Below, in pieces: positions 22,301 to 33,565 of a stretch of DNA of 64,000 nt (position 1 is its first letter; each line of letters begins with the position of its first letter). The stretch is from Cheiracanthium punctorium (Eukaryota; Arthropoda; Arachnida; Araneae; Cheiracanthiidae): positions 248,001 through 312,000 of the forward strand of contig JAWZYV010012244.1 in NCBI GenBank assembly GCA_038373885.1. Reading direction: 5' to 3'. The notes beneath the pieces are model-generated. The model searched no databases, had not been told where the DNA came from, and was given only the letters and a program-made list of their open reading frames with translations. Made by a program: the position numbers and the translations under genes.

Positions 22301-24209
22301 ATTTTTGTATACCGTATTTTTCTTAAGTAGCCGTTTAACATTAAAGTAGGATTTAGGATACTCATATATTTTCTACAAATTTCTTCTACGGTTAGGAAAG
22401 TGAGAAAATTATACCATAGAAAGATTTTTACAAATAATTATATAATCTTATTTTCTATTGCGAGAAAATCACTTTAACCATATATCCCGAAAACTCAAGT
22501 TTTTGTATACGAAATGTATGAATACTCAAAGTATTTATCTAAACATTTTTTCTTACCAACACATTTTTGATAAATTTTAGGCAGCGATTATACTAGTTTA
22601 TATTTTCTATGGATCAATTAGAGAAAAAATTGCATTTTTAGTAATCCTACAAAACATTTTTACTGTATATCCCAAGTAGAGTAACTTGATTTATAGAATT
22701 TCAATACGATACGAGTTAGATTGTTTATGTGCAACACTAATTTCAGTTTGACTATGAAAGCATAATTTTATACATGAATCAACCTTTTGAGGGGTCTTTT
22801 ATTGATGCACTTAACATATTTTATAGAAAGGTGAGCATAACTAGCACAAACTTTTAGACTAGATAGTACTATTGTTAGAAAGTTGAACTATTGGAAATAA
22901 AAATTGAAGATTCGTTTTAGTATATTGCATGCACAGTTTTATACCGCATGTACATAAAATATCTTTCATCTACTTAGATAAAATGATAGTTTTAATCGCA
23001 AAGAGTTATCATTACTTGAACTAAAAAAATACAAGTTTTTTACTTACGTGAAGGGACATCGTGCTAAATCTTCTAGTCTCCAGGCAAATTTTCTTGGATG
23101 ATAAAGCTAGGCTAGCAAGTTAGGAAAATAGAGTAATGATTTAAAACACATTATCTCTAAATTCCCCCCCAGCTGCCACTTGAAGAAAGCTCTTTCAGCA
23201 TATAGCCTTCAAACCCCAGTTTTTGTATACAAACTGCTTAAAATACTTCGGCTGATAATGCTATTAATATTAATTACACTGGATTACCAACTTAAAATTT
23301 TGCAAAACACCAAAATACAGAAAAACATGCATTAACAAAAACAAAAAAATCATACTTAAAAGTACAACACATCAAAAGTGTAAACTATAAGAACCACATA
23401 ATTATTTTCAATTAGAATTACGGTATCAACTTATATGTAACTAAAATAATAGAAAATATTACACTTACCCTGTACTTGTACACGCGAAATAATAATAATA
23501 ATAAAAATACTCACATAATTCACAAAAGAATGATTGAAGTAAAATCCACGTGCATGCAATATTGCAAACTCATTCGGCACATTACTGATAACAGAAATTC
23601 AGAGATAAGAAAGTGCCTTGATACCCTACAGAGTCGGCTAAATAACAGTGGGCCAGTTTGTCGATAAGATAAAACCAGGGAGGGTGCTAGGGGAATACAG
23701 AATTGTGGGGACACGTGTTTCATTCTACGTTCAAAAATGGGGACTTATGGATTAAGATGTTTACTACTTAAAAACATGATCTAATTTTTACAAATGCATT
23801 GGAACTTTGTATAGGATATCTATTGAACACGTATTAAATACATTAAGATTATTCTTCTGATCGGCATTATATGCTAAATTAAAATATCAAAGTTAAGCTA
23901 CAACGATTAATATATTTTACGTAGTTTAGGAAAATAATGAATCATTAAATTAATTTCTGTGAAACAATTAGCAAAGAGCATTATACTAAAACAAATTATT
24001 TTTGCTAAGTTTTGATAAATTACAGTAATAAATTATAGGCATTGCAGATGAATGAGTGTTCACGTATAAAATAGGTATTTACTATTGAAAAACAGCATCT
24101 AATTTTAACAAATGCATTGGAATTTTGTACAGGATATCTATTGAACACGTATTAAATACATTATGATTATTCTAATATGAAAAACGAGGTTAAGATTCTT
24201 TACTTGCGA

Positions 24210-24540
24210 TGAAAGGCACTCAATTTTTTTATATACTTAAATTTTACATAGACATTCTTTTAATAAATTCATAAATTAAACTTATTGTTTAAAACAATTT
24301 TTACAATAATAAAGTCATAAACTAAAATTATTAATGAAAACTTGCTAATAAATTAAACATATCACAATTTTTACACTCAGTTTTTTTATATACTTAAATT
24401 TTACATAGACATCCTTTTAATAAATACATAAACTAAAACAATTTTTACAATGATAAACTAAAATATTTATTTAATAAAGTCATAAACTAAAATTATTAAT
24501 GAAATATTGCTAATAAATTAAACTTATTACTCTAAAAGAT
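24210..24540. repeat. ~165-bp tandem duplication
   Basis: 'cactcaatttttttatatac' ... 'gctaataaattaaac' is repeated with 'cactcagtttttttatatac' from 24,375. Non-coding. Confidence 0.6.
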
Positions 24541-26003
24541 AGCTAATCACAACATATATCAGAAAAAATATAAGCAATTATAATACCTGAAAAATACCGG
24601 ACAACATTCTTGTTGCATGCGGACAAAACATCGGTTTGCACGGCTAAAGAATTCTTAGGTATCCGTTGCAGGAGAACATACTTACGCCCAACTTACAAAC
24701 TCAACAAATTTAACGGCAACTGGTTTTCTCTTATCAGGTATCACAGATCAGATAAGAGATAAGGAAGTGACATATTAATTTTAAATAATATATTAATTTG
24801 TTTATTTCTTTTTAGTATTTACAACTATGATAATTTTTAAGAACGGTATTTAAAAATATTTGCAAGCATGTTTAGCAAGTTACTAGCTTGCTATTTGTAA
24901 AAAATTCTAAGTCCGTTATCCTGAAAGAGTAATTGAAATGTACTAAGTTGAATAATTCAATGTTTCTAAAAAGACAATTTCATATATCTAGCACTTCAGA
25001 AAAAATGTATGAAGTTCGTAACATTCGAAAAATACCAAAGTTCAACACTTCAATAAAATTTTCAAAGTACAGATCTGTTAGTTTATTTAAAGAACATATT
25101 CAACGACTTATCAGAACATAAAATATACCAATGTGCCAAACTTCTAAAAGAAAAAAAAAATCACAACTTACAATCTATTAATGCAGTTTACAAAGGATTT
25201 TGTAAAATCCTTTACTTGATAATTCTAATAGCTAGTTCTTGCTAAGTTCCTTTCGAGAAATAATTTCATAACTTATGAGAACTCATAAACGTATGCAAAT
25301 CAAAAGTATACTTAGTTTGAACAAGTAACATGTATAAAAGTAAGAGCATATTTATTTAAAATTTGTAAGCATAACCATCTTAATCAGTAAAATGTGTAAC
25401 ATGTGCACTTAGTTGATATTTCTTATAAAAATATTCAAGCCCATTAAAACAGTAAAAATTTTTATTTTAAATGAGGTGGTAGACGTTCTACCGGGGGTGG
25501 CTGGTGGGTCCTCGTTTTATAAAAATATTTTTTATTTCAGGTTTAATTCATAAAGTATAGCTTATTTTAAAATATAACAAAGTCCCTTATTTTCATTAGA
25601 GAATGCATCACAATCTCAAAATTTTTTTCCAAGTCCCCTTATTTCAAAAATATGTTAAAGTCTGAAAAAATTTTTCCAAGTCCCTTTTTTGAAAAAATTG
25701 TTAAAGTCTGAAAATATTACAGATCCCCTTATTTGAAAATGTGTCAAAGCCTGAAAAAATTACAAGTCCCCTTATTTGAAAAAAAAAGGAAAAAAAATTC
25801 TTATCAATCCTTCCAACATCCGGTCAACTTCCGCTCCCCATCCGATCTCAACATCCGTTCCGACCACGCCCCCTTCCGCGCTCAGCCCAGGGAAAGCATC
25901 CGAACGGATCCGCAGAATTAACATGGGATCCGCATGGGCAGAACTCTCCTTTCCTTACTACTGATACTACATGATGTGGAGAACCGTTTTATTTTATAGT
26001 TAA

Positions 26004-27606
26004 ATAGTTGTGTACCCGCTCTTCGCAAGGGAAGAAGAGAACATTTTCCCAAAATGTGATCATAACTACGTGTGGCAAAACAGAATCTCCAAGAAAAAAA
26101 AAGTTCTGTTACAGTCTTTTCTGTTGAAACTACCGCGGGATATATTAACGCGACGTAGAATTAGTTAGCTGTGATGTAAGATTGTTGTTGAAAAAGGAAT
26201 AGAACACTTAGTTTCACGAAATATTTATTAATGCGGTATATTGTGCTTTGATCAATATTGCCCTAGCATATCTACTAACTATTACTTATACTCTATTTTA
26301 CTGATACCACTACAATATATTTCCGTTTTTCAATCGTTAATATTTAATTTAGAGAAACGGCTTAGATATTTGCCACGAATGTAGTCTTTTATTCATTGGT
26401 GACTTTTGCAATTTCGCATTAGTATACACGATAATCATTTCACTTTATGGTTGCCACTAAAACAGCTCTCCATACATTTGTATGCTTAATTATTGTCAGA
26501 TTGGCCTATTTAGCACCAGGGCCCTAATATCTCACTGGCAAATCGGGACTTTGCCCAGTGCCTCCGGCTCGAAATGGCCCCCAATTTCAAATGTTGTTCT
26601 GAAATATTCTTTTTTATAAACATATTTTATGAAAAATAAAACAAATTTCATAGATGGAGGCCTCCAAATTCATCAATGCTCGGGGTCCCTGTTTGCCATA
26701 ATCAGGCCCTTTTTAGCACCGCAAAATATCTCTTGCGATTCTAAAACGTGTCCCGTTTAAAATCTCAATTGAAACTAATGCTGGATAATTCACTGGTGAA
26801 AAAACAGCATTCAATTCTTTTTCTGGCAACGTATAAAATAGGGAATTATTTCATGCGTGGTGTATGTTTTGCTTGCGAGTCCGTTATTCTGAGTTTCGAA
26901 AGGGGTTTTACTCGTGACGTCAAAGTGGTGCACATTTCACATGTGAAAACTCTGTTATTTTAATGTAATTTTATTTATTTTTTTCAGCTGGCAATTTTAA
27001 TCATTGTTACTGTTTCCAAGACAACCAAACCTCAAGATATCATACCGAAATGTTTAAGCAGCTCGATTGAAATAAAATCCTTCTTTACTTAAAAATTCTC
27101 CTAATTTATATTTTTCCTCCGTTCTTCTTTTAAAAGTGGGCGAACTGTGTGCTCCGTCTTTTGACGAAATATAAAAAAGTTATGACAGATATAATTCAAG
27201 ATGCAGCAGTTTAAAAAATATTTTACGAAAGTTAGCGTCAAATTTAATTTTATTTGAAAAATTCCAAAAAATCTGCAAATTATGTTACACAGTCCGAACA
27301 AACAGTTTTTAAAAGAAAATTTTCTCCTCTATACGATGATGTAAATATCGTTTTCTTGCGAGTGCAATTACCGGCGTTATTATGTATTACGCAAGAAAAA
27401 TCGCTAAAAATCGGACAAAACATAAAATAAAACATTTTCTAATTCGAATTTCGAAAAAATCGCTTCGAGGTGTGTCGAGACCTGTCTTGGAGAATTTCCG
27501 TACAAAATTTGGTAGATCTACGATCACCCGTTTCGGAGCTACGCGAGACACAGACAGACAGACAAACTAACGGACAGTTTACACATTGCTTTATTTATAT
27601 GGAAGA
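26004..27606 (-). mobile_element. Non-autonomous Helitron with decayed 3' end
   Basis: The - strand 5' end TCTTCCATATAAATAAAGC is preceded by A. It then reads 'gtgtctcgcgtagctccgaa', as in the 46,726 element. Near the 3' end is 'cccttgcgaagagcgggtac', the degenerate hairpin of this family, then CTAT instead of CTAG. The 1.6-kb interior is non-coding and hosts a hAT MITE. Confidence 0.55.
26518..26712. mobile_element. hAT-type MITE, TSD TTAGCACC
   Basis: AGGGCCCTAATAT at the left and 'ataatcaggccctt' at the right are imperfect inverses. A perfect 8-bp duplication TTAGCACC lies at 26,510-26,517 and 26,713-26,720. Confidence 0.75.
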
Positions 27607-28040
27607 TAGAAGTGTAAAAGAATTATTATTAAAAGTGGTTAGTATTTAAACTACTATTTTTTCCTTTGAATACTAAAAATAATTATTATTAATTAATTAT
27701 GTCAGCTTTCTGAAGAGAAAAAAAAATGTCATTCAAATATTAATTACATATTGAATTTTCCAAATAGAGTTAATTATATTAGAAAAATAAAGACTTGATT
27801 TTAATTAGAAATTGATATCAAAATACTAGAGATCATCAGAATATGACATGAAATACTTAAAGAAAAAGTTAGGAAGGAGTTTCACAAAAAATACTTAAAT
27901 TTATTAATTTTTAATTCAAAGTCTTAACTACTTTGAATTATTAATTATAGCAAAATACATTACCGAAAAATAAGGAAGTATATAATAATATGTTATTATT
28001 TTTTAAACTGAAATAAAACAAAAGCAGCCGTAAAACAAAG
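27607..28040. other. AT-rich stretch, nothing recognised
   Basis: No coding or repeat signal beyond 'aataattattatt'-type simple sequence. Confidence 0.5.
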
Positions 28041-28044
28041 CCCA

Positions 28045-28117
28045 TCCTCGCAAAAGAGCGACGGCGGGAATCGAACCCAAGACGTTAAGACAAAAATCAA
28101 ATGCGGGACGTCCTAGC
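28045..28117 (-). repeat. tRNA-like SINE head, interrupted
   Basis: Read on the - strand it has 'tagcttggctaggacg' (A-box-like) and GGGTTCGATTCCCGCC (a good B box). The A-box side is cut by the SINE inserted at 28,130; the sequence resumes after 28,373. It does not fold as an intact tRNA, so an old tRNA-derived SINE or tRNA pseudogene is likely. Confidence 0.5.
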
Positions 28118-28129
28118 CAAGCTAGGTAC

Positions 28130-28360
28130 GGCCTCACCATGGCACAGTGGTTATATCACTGAAAATGGTAGACGACCGAAGTGTGAAGGTCCCGGGTTCA
28201 GGTCTCATCGCGCGGTTCGATCTAACGGTCTGGAGTTTTGGTAGGTTTTCTCCAGATGTAACGTGAATACGCGTTAGAACCCCTTAGAAAGTCCTCCTAC
28301 CAAGGCATCCCTTATCTTAGGCAGATACCCCTCGCGCAGGTTTGCCTTAATCACACACAA
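28130..28360 (+). repeat. tRNA-derived SINE, full length with 13-bp TSD
   Basis: The head 'gcctcaccatggcacagtgg' with B box-like GGTTCAGGTCT is followed by a ~150-bp body ('cagatgtaacgtgaatacgc', 'gaaagtcctcctaccaaggc'). CCAAGCTAGGTAC is perfectly duplicated at 28,117-28,129 and 28,361-28,373. Related copies in the window are at 33,566, 34,581, 35,632 and 37,722. Confidence 0.8.
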
Positions 28361-28744
28361 CCAAGCTAGGTACAACAAGAGTTAAGTTGTACAGATCTTG
28401 TCACAGATCTACGCGACACCTCGGATAACTGAGAGCCAAAAGCAAAAAGGGATAGAAATATTATTAAAAGAGTGACTAATTAAAACATAAGGGATAAAAA
28501 TACTCAAAAGGCAGGATTACGTACGTAATTATTATTATGTGGGTATGAAATCAAGGACTGAGATGGAACACAGAGTCTTTTTCCTTTCCCTTTAGATTTT
28601 TTAGGTCAATTGATTGCATCAATTTTATCCAGAGCAAATTTCTAACAATATGGAATACTGTGATGTAAATTAATGATTAAGAACAAACAAAAAATTAAGA
28701 GCCTACTTGTCCTTAAAAAATATGTCACTCTCAGGCCGTACTTT

Positions 28745-29075
28745 TTGCCTTTCGCGACCGCCATATTGGAATCCTTGAGAGAGCGTTTCTTATGGAACCA
28801 GCCAATGGGAATGGGGTTACGTTATTCTTACGGCGTTAGAGGCGGGGAATGAAAAGCTTTTATTCCGATAAAAACCGACCGTAGAGACGAAAAGAGCAGC
28901 TTGGTGTAGAGCTTGGTTTAGCGGCATAAGCGCAGTAAGGAAAATAATGGTCTAGTGGAAACGCGGCCATAGGGAACAACTTTGGTCTGCTTAATATAAT
29001 AAGCGCCCCCATAATGAAATGACCAATATCTGCGGCTCTCGTAGCGGTCAAGCCTATGAAGGTTGCTGACTCGGC
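28745..29075. other. CpG-containing island, unexplained
   Basis: Much richer in G+C and CpG than its surroundings. It includes 'cgcgaccgccatattgg' (CCAT/YY1-like core), an inverted CCAAT at 'ccagccaatggga', and, on the - strand, 'gccgcgtttccactagacc', a phrase of the type found at some transposon ends. A promoter or an element fragment are both possible. A 63-codon - strand frame has no recognised domain. Confidence 0.35.
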
Positions 29076-29219
29076 ATTAGAAAGGAAAAAAATTACAATT
29101 TATTCCCAAGTTTCTGAACCTCTATTTGTGCTCTTTTACGACAAATGTGCACCTGTCCTGTTTTGTTAATAGTTCAATAATTTAAAAAATAAACTTATTA
29201 CCAGATTAAAAGATATGTA

Positions 29220-29770
29220 TATTTATTTTTCAAAAGGTCCATAGAAAAAAGTAAAATGTATATTATTTCCGTTTCGAGAGTTGTGCAAAATGTGAGTTTG
29301 TTTGCAATCGTATTCTAGTAAAAAATTGGGGTAGTAACTACTAAGCAATTGTAGAGATACGAAAAAGCAAATAAAAGTTAGTAAAAGGCTGTTTCTTTTA
29401 CTAAGTGATAGGCATCTCAGGAGTTTCAAACAGCATTTGAAATACACCAATCATGTTAAACACTCGAAAAAATTAATAATTCTTCTTCACAAAATACATT
29501 ATGTGCTTATATTAACAGTAAATCTGTATGTATAAGGCAACTTCTCAGGAAAATTTATTAAGTATGCAAATTACCTTCAAAAATGGGCCCAAAAGTTATC
29601 AGTTTAGGAAAATATTTCAAAATACCGTAATATTTCTTCCTGAATATTTCATAACTGCTTGTTCACCGTTTGTAATAGTGGATACTACAGCTTGTCAAGA
29701 AACAGCTAAATTTTTATGATTTTTTATTGCAAATTGCATTCCTTAAAAAAACTATTCAAAATTTGCATAA
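29220..29770. repeat. Diverged copy of the fold-back repeat at 37 kb
   Basis: 29,465-29,730 ('aataattcttcttcacaaaa', 'atattaacagtaaatctgta', 'aaaaatgggcc') parallels 37,440-37,680. The left arm is not clearly preserved. Confidence 0.5.
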
Positions 29771-29800
29771 TTTCTTGAAAGAACAACCTTAAATCACTGA

Positions 29801-29964
29801 CGGATTAATGCAATTTTTTGAGTGGAGGGCAGTTAGTTGGAAGATCGACATACGCCTTCATTTTATAGAAGTAAAATAGGATCTTTTGTATTAATTTCTT
29901 TTTTGTCTTGAGGGGCGGTCACCCCCTTCACCCAATCCCCCTTCCCCTTTAATCCGTCCTGGTG
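29801..29964. mobile_element. hAT-type MITE (GACGGATTAA family)
   Basis: CACTGACGGATTAATGC at the left and TTAATCCGTCCTGGTG at the right; family mate of 20,256-20,414. Flanks share TTAAAT, a partly decayed duplication. Confidence 0.65.
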
Positions 29965-30018
29965 TTAAATTATTATCAAAATGTTAAAACTCGCAACTAC
30001 TCGACCGAAAGTACAAAC

Positions 30019-30036
30019 AAAAAAAAAAAAAAAAAA
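30019..30036 (-). terminator. Pol III oligo-T terminator
   Basis: An A-run on the + strand, hence oligo-T on the transcribed - strand, starts two bases after the TGA that follows tRNA-Gln. Confidence 0.8.
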
Positions 30037-30038
30037 TC

Positions 30039-30110
30039 AGGTTCCACCGAGATTTGAACTCGGATCGCTGGATTCAAAGTCCAGAGTGCTAACCATTACA
30101 CCATGGAACC
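30039..30110 (-). tRNA. tRNA-Gln (UUG)
   Basis: On the - strand, a 72-nt cloverleaf: acceptor GGTTCCA/TGGAACC, D-arm box TGGTGTAATGGTTAGCA, anticodon loop with TTG in CTTTGAA, T-arm GAGTTCAAATCTC. All stems pair. It is the downstream gene of a pair with tRNA-Glu and is followed on its strand by a long T run (30,036 down to ~30,019), a Pol III terminator. The internal A and B boxes look functional. Confidence 0.93.
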
Positions 30111-30113
30111 CCC

Positions 30114-30185
30114 TTCCCATGCCGGGAATCGAACCCGGGCCGTCTGGGTGAAAGCCAGAAATCCTAACCACTAGACCACATGGGA
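30114..30185 (-). tRNA. tRNA-Glu (UUC)
   Basis: On the - strand, a 72-nt cloverleaf: acceptor TCCCATG/CATGGGA, A box TGGTCTAGTGGTTAGGA, anticodon TTC in the loop CTTTCAC, T-arm GGGTTCGATTCCC. All stems pair. Its 3' end is three bases from the start of tRNA-Gln and no T-run separates them, so Pol III probably reads through both. Confidence 0.93.
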
Positions 30186-30421
30186 GTTGCAATACGCAGG
30201 CGGAGGAAACACCTGTAGAACAGCTGATTCACGTCATATACCTGCAACACAGAATGCTGCAATAAAGATACAAATAAAATGCATCATTAATTATATTTCT
30301 GTACAAGACAGACAACGGTGTGTGCGTATGGGGAAGGACAGTTTGCTTGTTCAGTAGTTTAAATACGCAAATGGAAAACGGCTGTTGATATTCTTTTCGA
30401 TATCATACAAGCCCTGACTCA

Positions 30422-30599
30422 AGGCCGTACCCTGGGGGGAGGACGAGGCGGTCCGGACCGGATCCCCCGAAATTTAGAATTTTGTTAAAAAAATAATAAG
30501 GATAAAGTCTTTTTGTGAAAAATTCAGCTTTTCACCGTCCCCCCCCCCTGAAATTTTTGGACCCTCCTCGAATTTTTTCTGGGTATGACCCTGCCTTGA
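30422..30599. mobile_element. hAT-type MITE (CAAGGCCGTACCC family)
   Basis: CAAGGCCGTACCCTGGGGGG at the left, TGGGTATGACCCTGCCTTG at the right; related to 11,529-11,678. The target duplication is not clear. Confidence 0.6.
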
Positions 30600-30639
30600 C
30601 TATCGCACGGACACTTGGGGTCTGTTCCCCAGGGACTCC

Positions 30640-30785
30640 GAGCATGTGGGTGCTCCGGGACTCGAGCACCACCAGAAAAAAATAACGTGGAGTCAGAGCA
30701 CCTAGAAAATTTCAAGAAATAGTTTTAATTATTTTGAAGGAATAAAAAAAAACTATTGGAAATTCAGGAAAAAGAACAGACAAAT
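30640..30785. repeat. Dispersed repeat, copy 1
   Basis: 'gtgggtgctccgggactcga' and the following ~130 bases recur at 31,950-32,110, where they begin with CAGTGGCGCCGAC, a hAT-like end. Confidence 0.6.
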
Positions 30786-31344
30786 TACTTTATAAAAAGT
30801 ATCACTTATGAAATTATTTAATTACATTCTATTATTGCTTGTCACAGAACTAAATAAAATCAATCACGTATGAAAGATGGAATCATGAATGCCAAAACAT
30901 TAACTCTTTTGATCAGAATACAAAATTCATTCCATTTTGGTTTTATCCTTATATGTGTATTAATCTAAATTCCTGCAGAAAAATGTAATGGGCAGTGCCA
31001 TATTACCGACAGGGCAAACGGGCCTACTGCCCAGGGCCCACAGATTTGCCTGCCCAGGGCCCAAAATCTTCTATTTTGCATTATTATAATTTTACAATAA
31101 AATAACAAAGGAGAAAAACAAAATCTCAAAAGTTGTATTATTTTCGAATTATAAAGTATGAACAATGAAAATAATTCAAATTTACATTTATATAAATTAA
31201 TTTAAACTTCTTTTCAGTTCGTTAAATGCTTTATAGCCGATATAGCATAGCTGCCAACATGTCTGAAATATAATTTACTTTTTGTAAACAGTATTTTGAA
31301 GGTTTGAAAATAGCGAAATTTTTGAATCAAATATGTAGGTTAGT

Positions 31345-31391
31345 TGTTTCTTTCTTTCTTTCTTTTTTTTAAAGAAAGAAAGAAAGAAATA
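31345..31391. repeat. Palindromic (TTTC)n/(GAAA)n microsatellite
   Basis: About four TTTC units meet about four GAAA units head to head, giving a near-perfect hairpin. Confidence 0.85.
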
Positions 31392-31499
31392 ATTATTAAT
31401 GTTTACAAAAAGGGGTTAATTATATATTCCGTACATTCGCTTCTGTAAATTCGTTTATTTAATATTACTTAAAATATATTTTCGCGTTTGTTTTCCAGG

Positions 31500-31780
31500 A
31501 GAAGACAGCTCACGTCACTGAATGTGTCGTTTAGAGCTACATACATCCTTCCCGGAGTTTCCTTCCTCAATTTGGATCTTCATCAGAAGGGAGGACTTCT
31601 GAATATAGGCACCTCTTGGAAACTGCTATGCTATCGACCTCCGAGAGGACTTTTGGAACCATGGATTCAACGTGCACGTGCACCGCATCTACACGGCGAT
31701 CTTTAGTAGTAATCGGCATCGAACCCTCAACTTTCCGGTTACGAGTCCAACGCCTTAACCACTGGGCTACCACGGCCCTT
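31500..31780 (-). repeat. tRNA-Thr-derived SINE
   Basis: On the - strand the head reads 'gccgtggtagcccagtggtt' with loop ACTCGTAA (CGT) and B box GGGTTCGATGCC, but the acceptor stem does not pair, so it is not a functional tRNA. The body contains 'cttctgatgaagatccaaat'. It is a different SINE family from the one at 28,130. Confidence 0.6.
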
Positions 31781-31949
31781 AAATTTTCTTCTTTGGATTT
31801 GGGGGGTGGAGGGGGTATTTAAAACTTTTCAGAATAACCAATCGTAATTGGGTTTTTTTAGAAGGGCGAGGTTATCGCGTGGGGCTCAATGTTTTTTCTT
31901 TTGCCCATAGCCCACAATTGTCTTGATCGGGCACTGGTAATGTGTGCTG

Positions 31950-32115
31950 AATGCAGTGGCGCCGACTACGTGGGTGCTCCGGGACTCAAGCACCCACAGA
32001 AAAAATCACATGGATGGGAAGCACCCACAAAATTTTAACAAACAGTTCTAGTTACTTTTGTAAAATAAATAAATAAATAAATCCATTAGAGTTTCAGGAA
32101 AAAAAAAAACAACTA
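31950..32115. repeat. Dispersed repeat, copy 2 (hAT-like end)
   Basis: Starts CAGTGGCGCCGAC; shares 'gtgggtgctccgggactc' and 'gtttcaggaaaaa' with 30,640-30,785. The right end is not found. Confidence 0.5.
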
Positions 32116-33560
32116 CAACAACAATTTTCTTTTAAAGAAGGATCTTTTATGAGATTTCTGCAATAAGATCCATAATGTAAGACATTTATCTATTTATATG
32201 TGTTGTTTTAATTTATTATATTATTTATTTATTTGTTTCTTTGTTTTCATTTCAGATGTGAGATTCTTTTCTCTTCAGTCTGTCATTGATACAGTGTGTG
32301 AAAATTCTCTTGGAATGCGTAATGGAAGACGAGGGGAAAAAAGCTAAGAAGGGAAATGCTAATCACTATCTTAAATAATATATCGTGTCACAGTCTTCTT
32401 CGGAGTGTACAAAGAAGTTAAAAAAAAAAAAAAAGATAATCTAGAAAAGTGTCATTGCGAAAGTCCGAAAAAGAAAAGGTTTAAAAAAAATGCCTTAATT
32501 CTTTATTTATTTGAATACTTATTTTTTACAAGATTCCACAGTGGTCCTCCAGACTGAATAAAAGAATTATTTGCAAGAAAAACGAACACATCTCAGCACA
32601 TGTTTGCTTGACGAAGAGAATCGAAGTGAAGCTAGTTGCACACATGACAAATGGTGTGCAGCTGTGCAAGTAAAAGCTGTACGGCATCGGTTTCCCTCGG
32701 CTCCGTGTTTTTACTACTATTTTTTGCCCAAAACCTACTGTTTGTTCTGCTTCTCGGCTACGCTTCTACGCTCTGCTAGATTCGAACAAAGCTGGGCCAC
32801 ATGTCCCAGCTATTAAACGGGAATGATATACTCTTTCTACCTGAGAGACTGGTTAATAACGATATATATCCCGGAGACTGAATACGGTGTTTAGAATTGT
32901 TTATGTCCATACTTCACATCATGATAGTGTGTTCGCTTTTTTTCTTTCTTTTTGTGAGGTAGATACCAGAAAAAGCCATTTCTGAAACAAGAGAAATTGT
33001 TTTTATTTTTCCGAAAAAAAGTAAGTTATGTATGTAAGTGTCTATCGCATAATGGGAGACACTTGTGGGAAAATTCCATTGTAATGTTGCAAGACAGCTT
33101 AAGTGATGTATACTACGCTGTATAAACATTCCTCTAAAAATAAATGTGAAAGACGTAAAATAATGTCTCTTGAAATGGCTTTGACCTCACCTCAGCACTG
33201 ATTTATGGACGATTAGCACAAATTACTGAGCTGTCAGAGATAGCTGAATGAAAAACTTCCCTGGATTCACTAAAAGTGTTTGTTCTATCTTATCATTCTT
33301 TACATTCCGTTTTACTTGGAACGTTGTTTCAATGACAAATAGCTTTTAAAACTTTCCAAAATAAAAATATCCGAAATCAATTGGAATGTTGGTACATGTA
33401 AGATTTTTTTTACAATATGGTTACACAGTGACATTGGAAAGAGGAGGGTAACCAAAAATCATCCTAATATGGGGTCTTTTAACATGAGGATAGGCACGTG
33501 GCCTAAATTGGGAAGCTTCGGAATTTCGGAGTGTTCAAAACATTTAACAGTGCTGTAAAG
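32116..33560. other. No confident feature
   Basis: A strong acceptor-like 'tttgttttcatttcag' at 32,255 precedes a 29-codon open segment ending at TAA 32,345, but nothing else supports an exon. The rest is AT-rich single-copy-looking DNA. Confidence 0.4.
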
Positions 33561-33565
33561 TTTTA

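Larger units (their letters stand above)
21238..25962. mobile_element. 4,725-bp element with ~513-bp terminal inverted repeats
   Basis: The left arm 21,238-21,750 (AGTAGTAAGGAAAGGAGAG... to 'aaatttttactgt') is mirrored by 25,449-25,962. The 6-bp flank GATACT occurs at 21,232-21,237 and 25,963-25,968. The paralogous uninterrupted site exists at ~15,288-15,305 (inverse), confirming insertion. The arms include CpG-bearing 'ggatccgttcggatgc' and repeated 'caaataaggg' phrases. The interior has no transposase: AT-rich minisatellite at 21,890-22,300, repeated 'gtttttgtatac' phrases, a ~300-bp direct repeat at 23,760-24,180 and a ~165-bp repeat at 24,210-24,540. Long TIRs recall MULE or fold-back elements, but a 6-bp duplication does not fit MULEs, so the superfamily is undetermined. 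Confidence 0.8.

Noticed and set aside
31700..31780. tRNA-Thr gene, - strand
   Set aside because: Good A/B boxes but acceptor and anticodon stems do not pair; a SINE body follows. Called as SINE.
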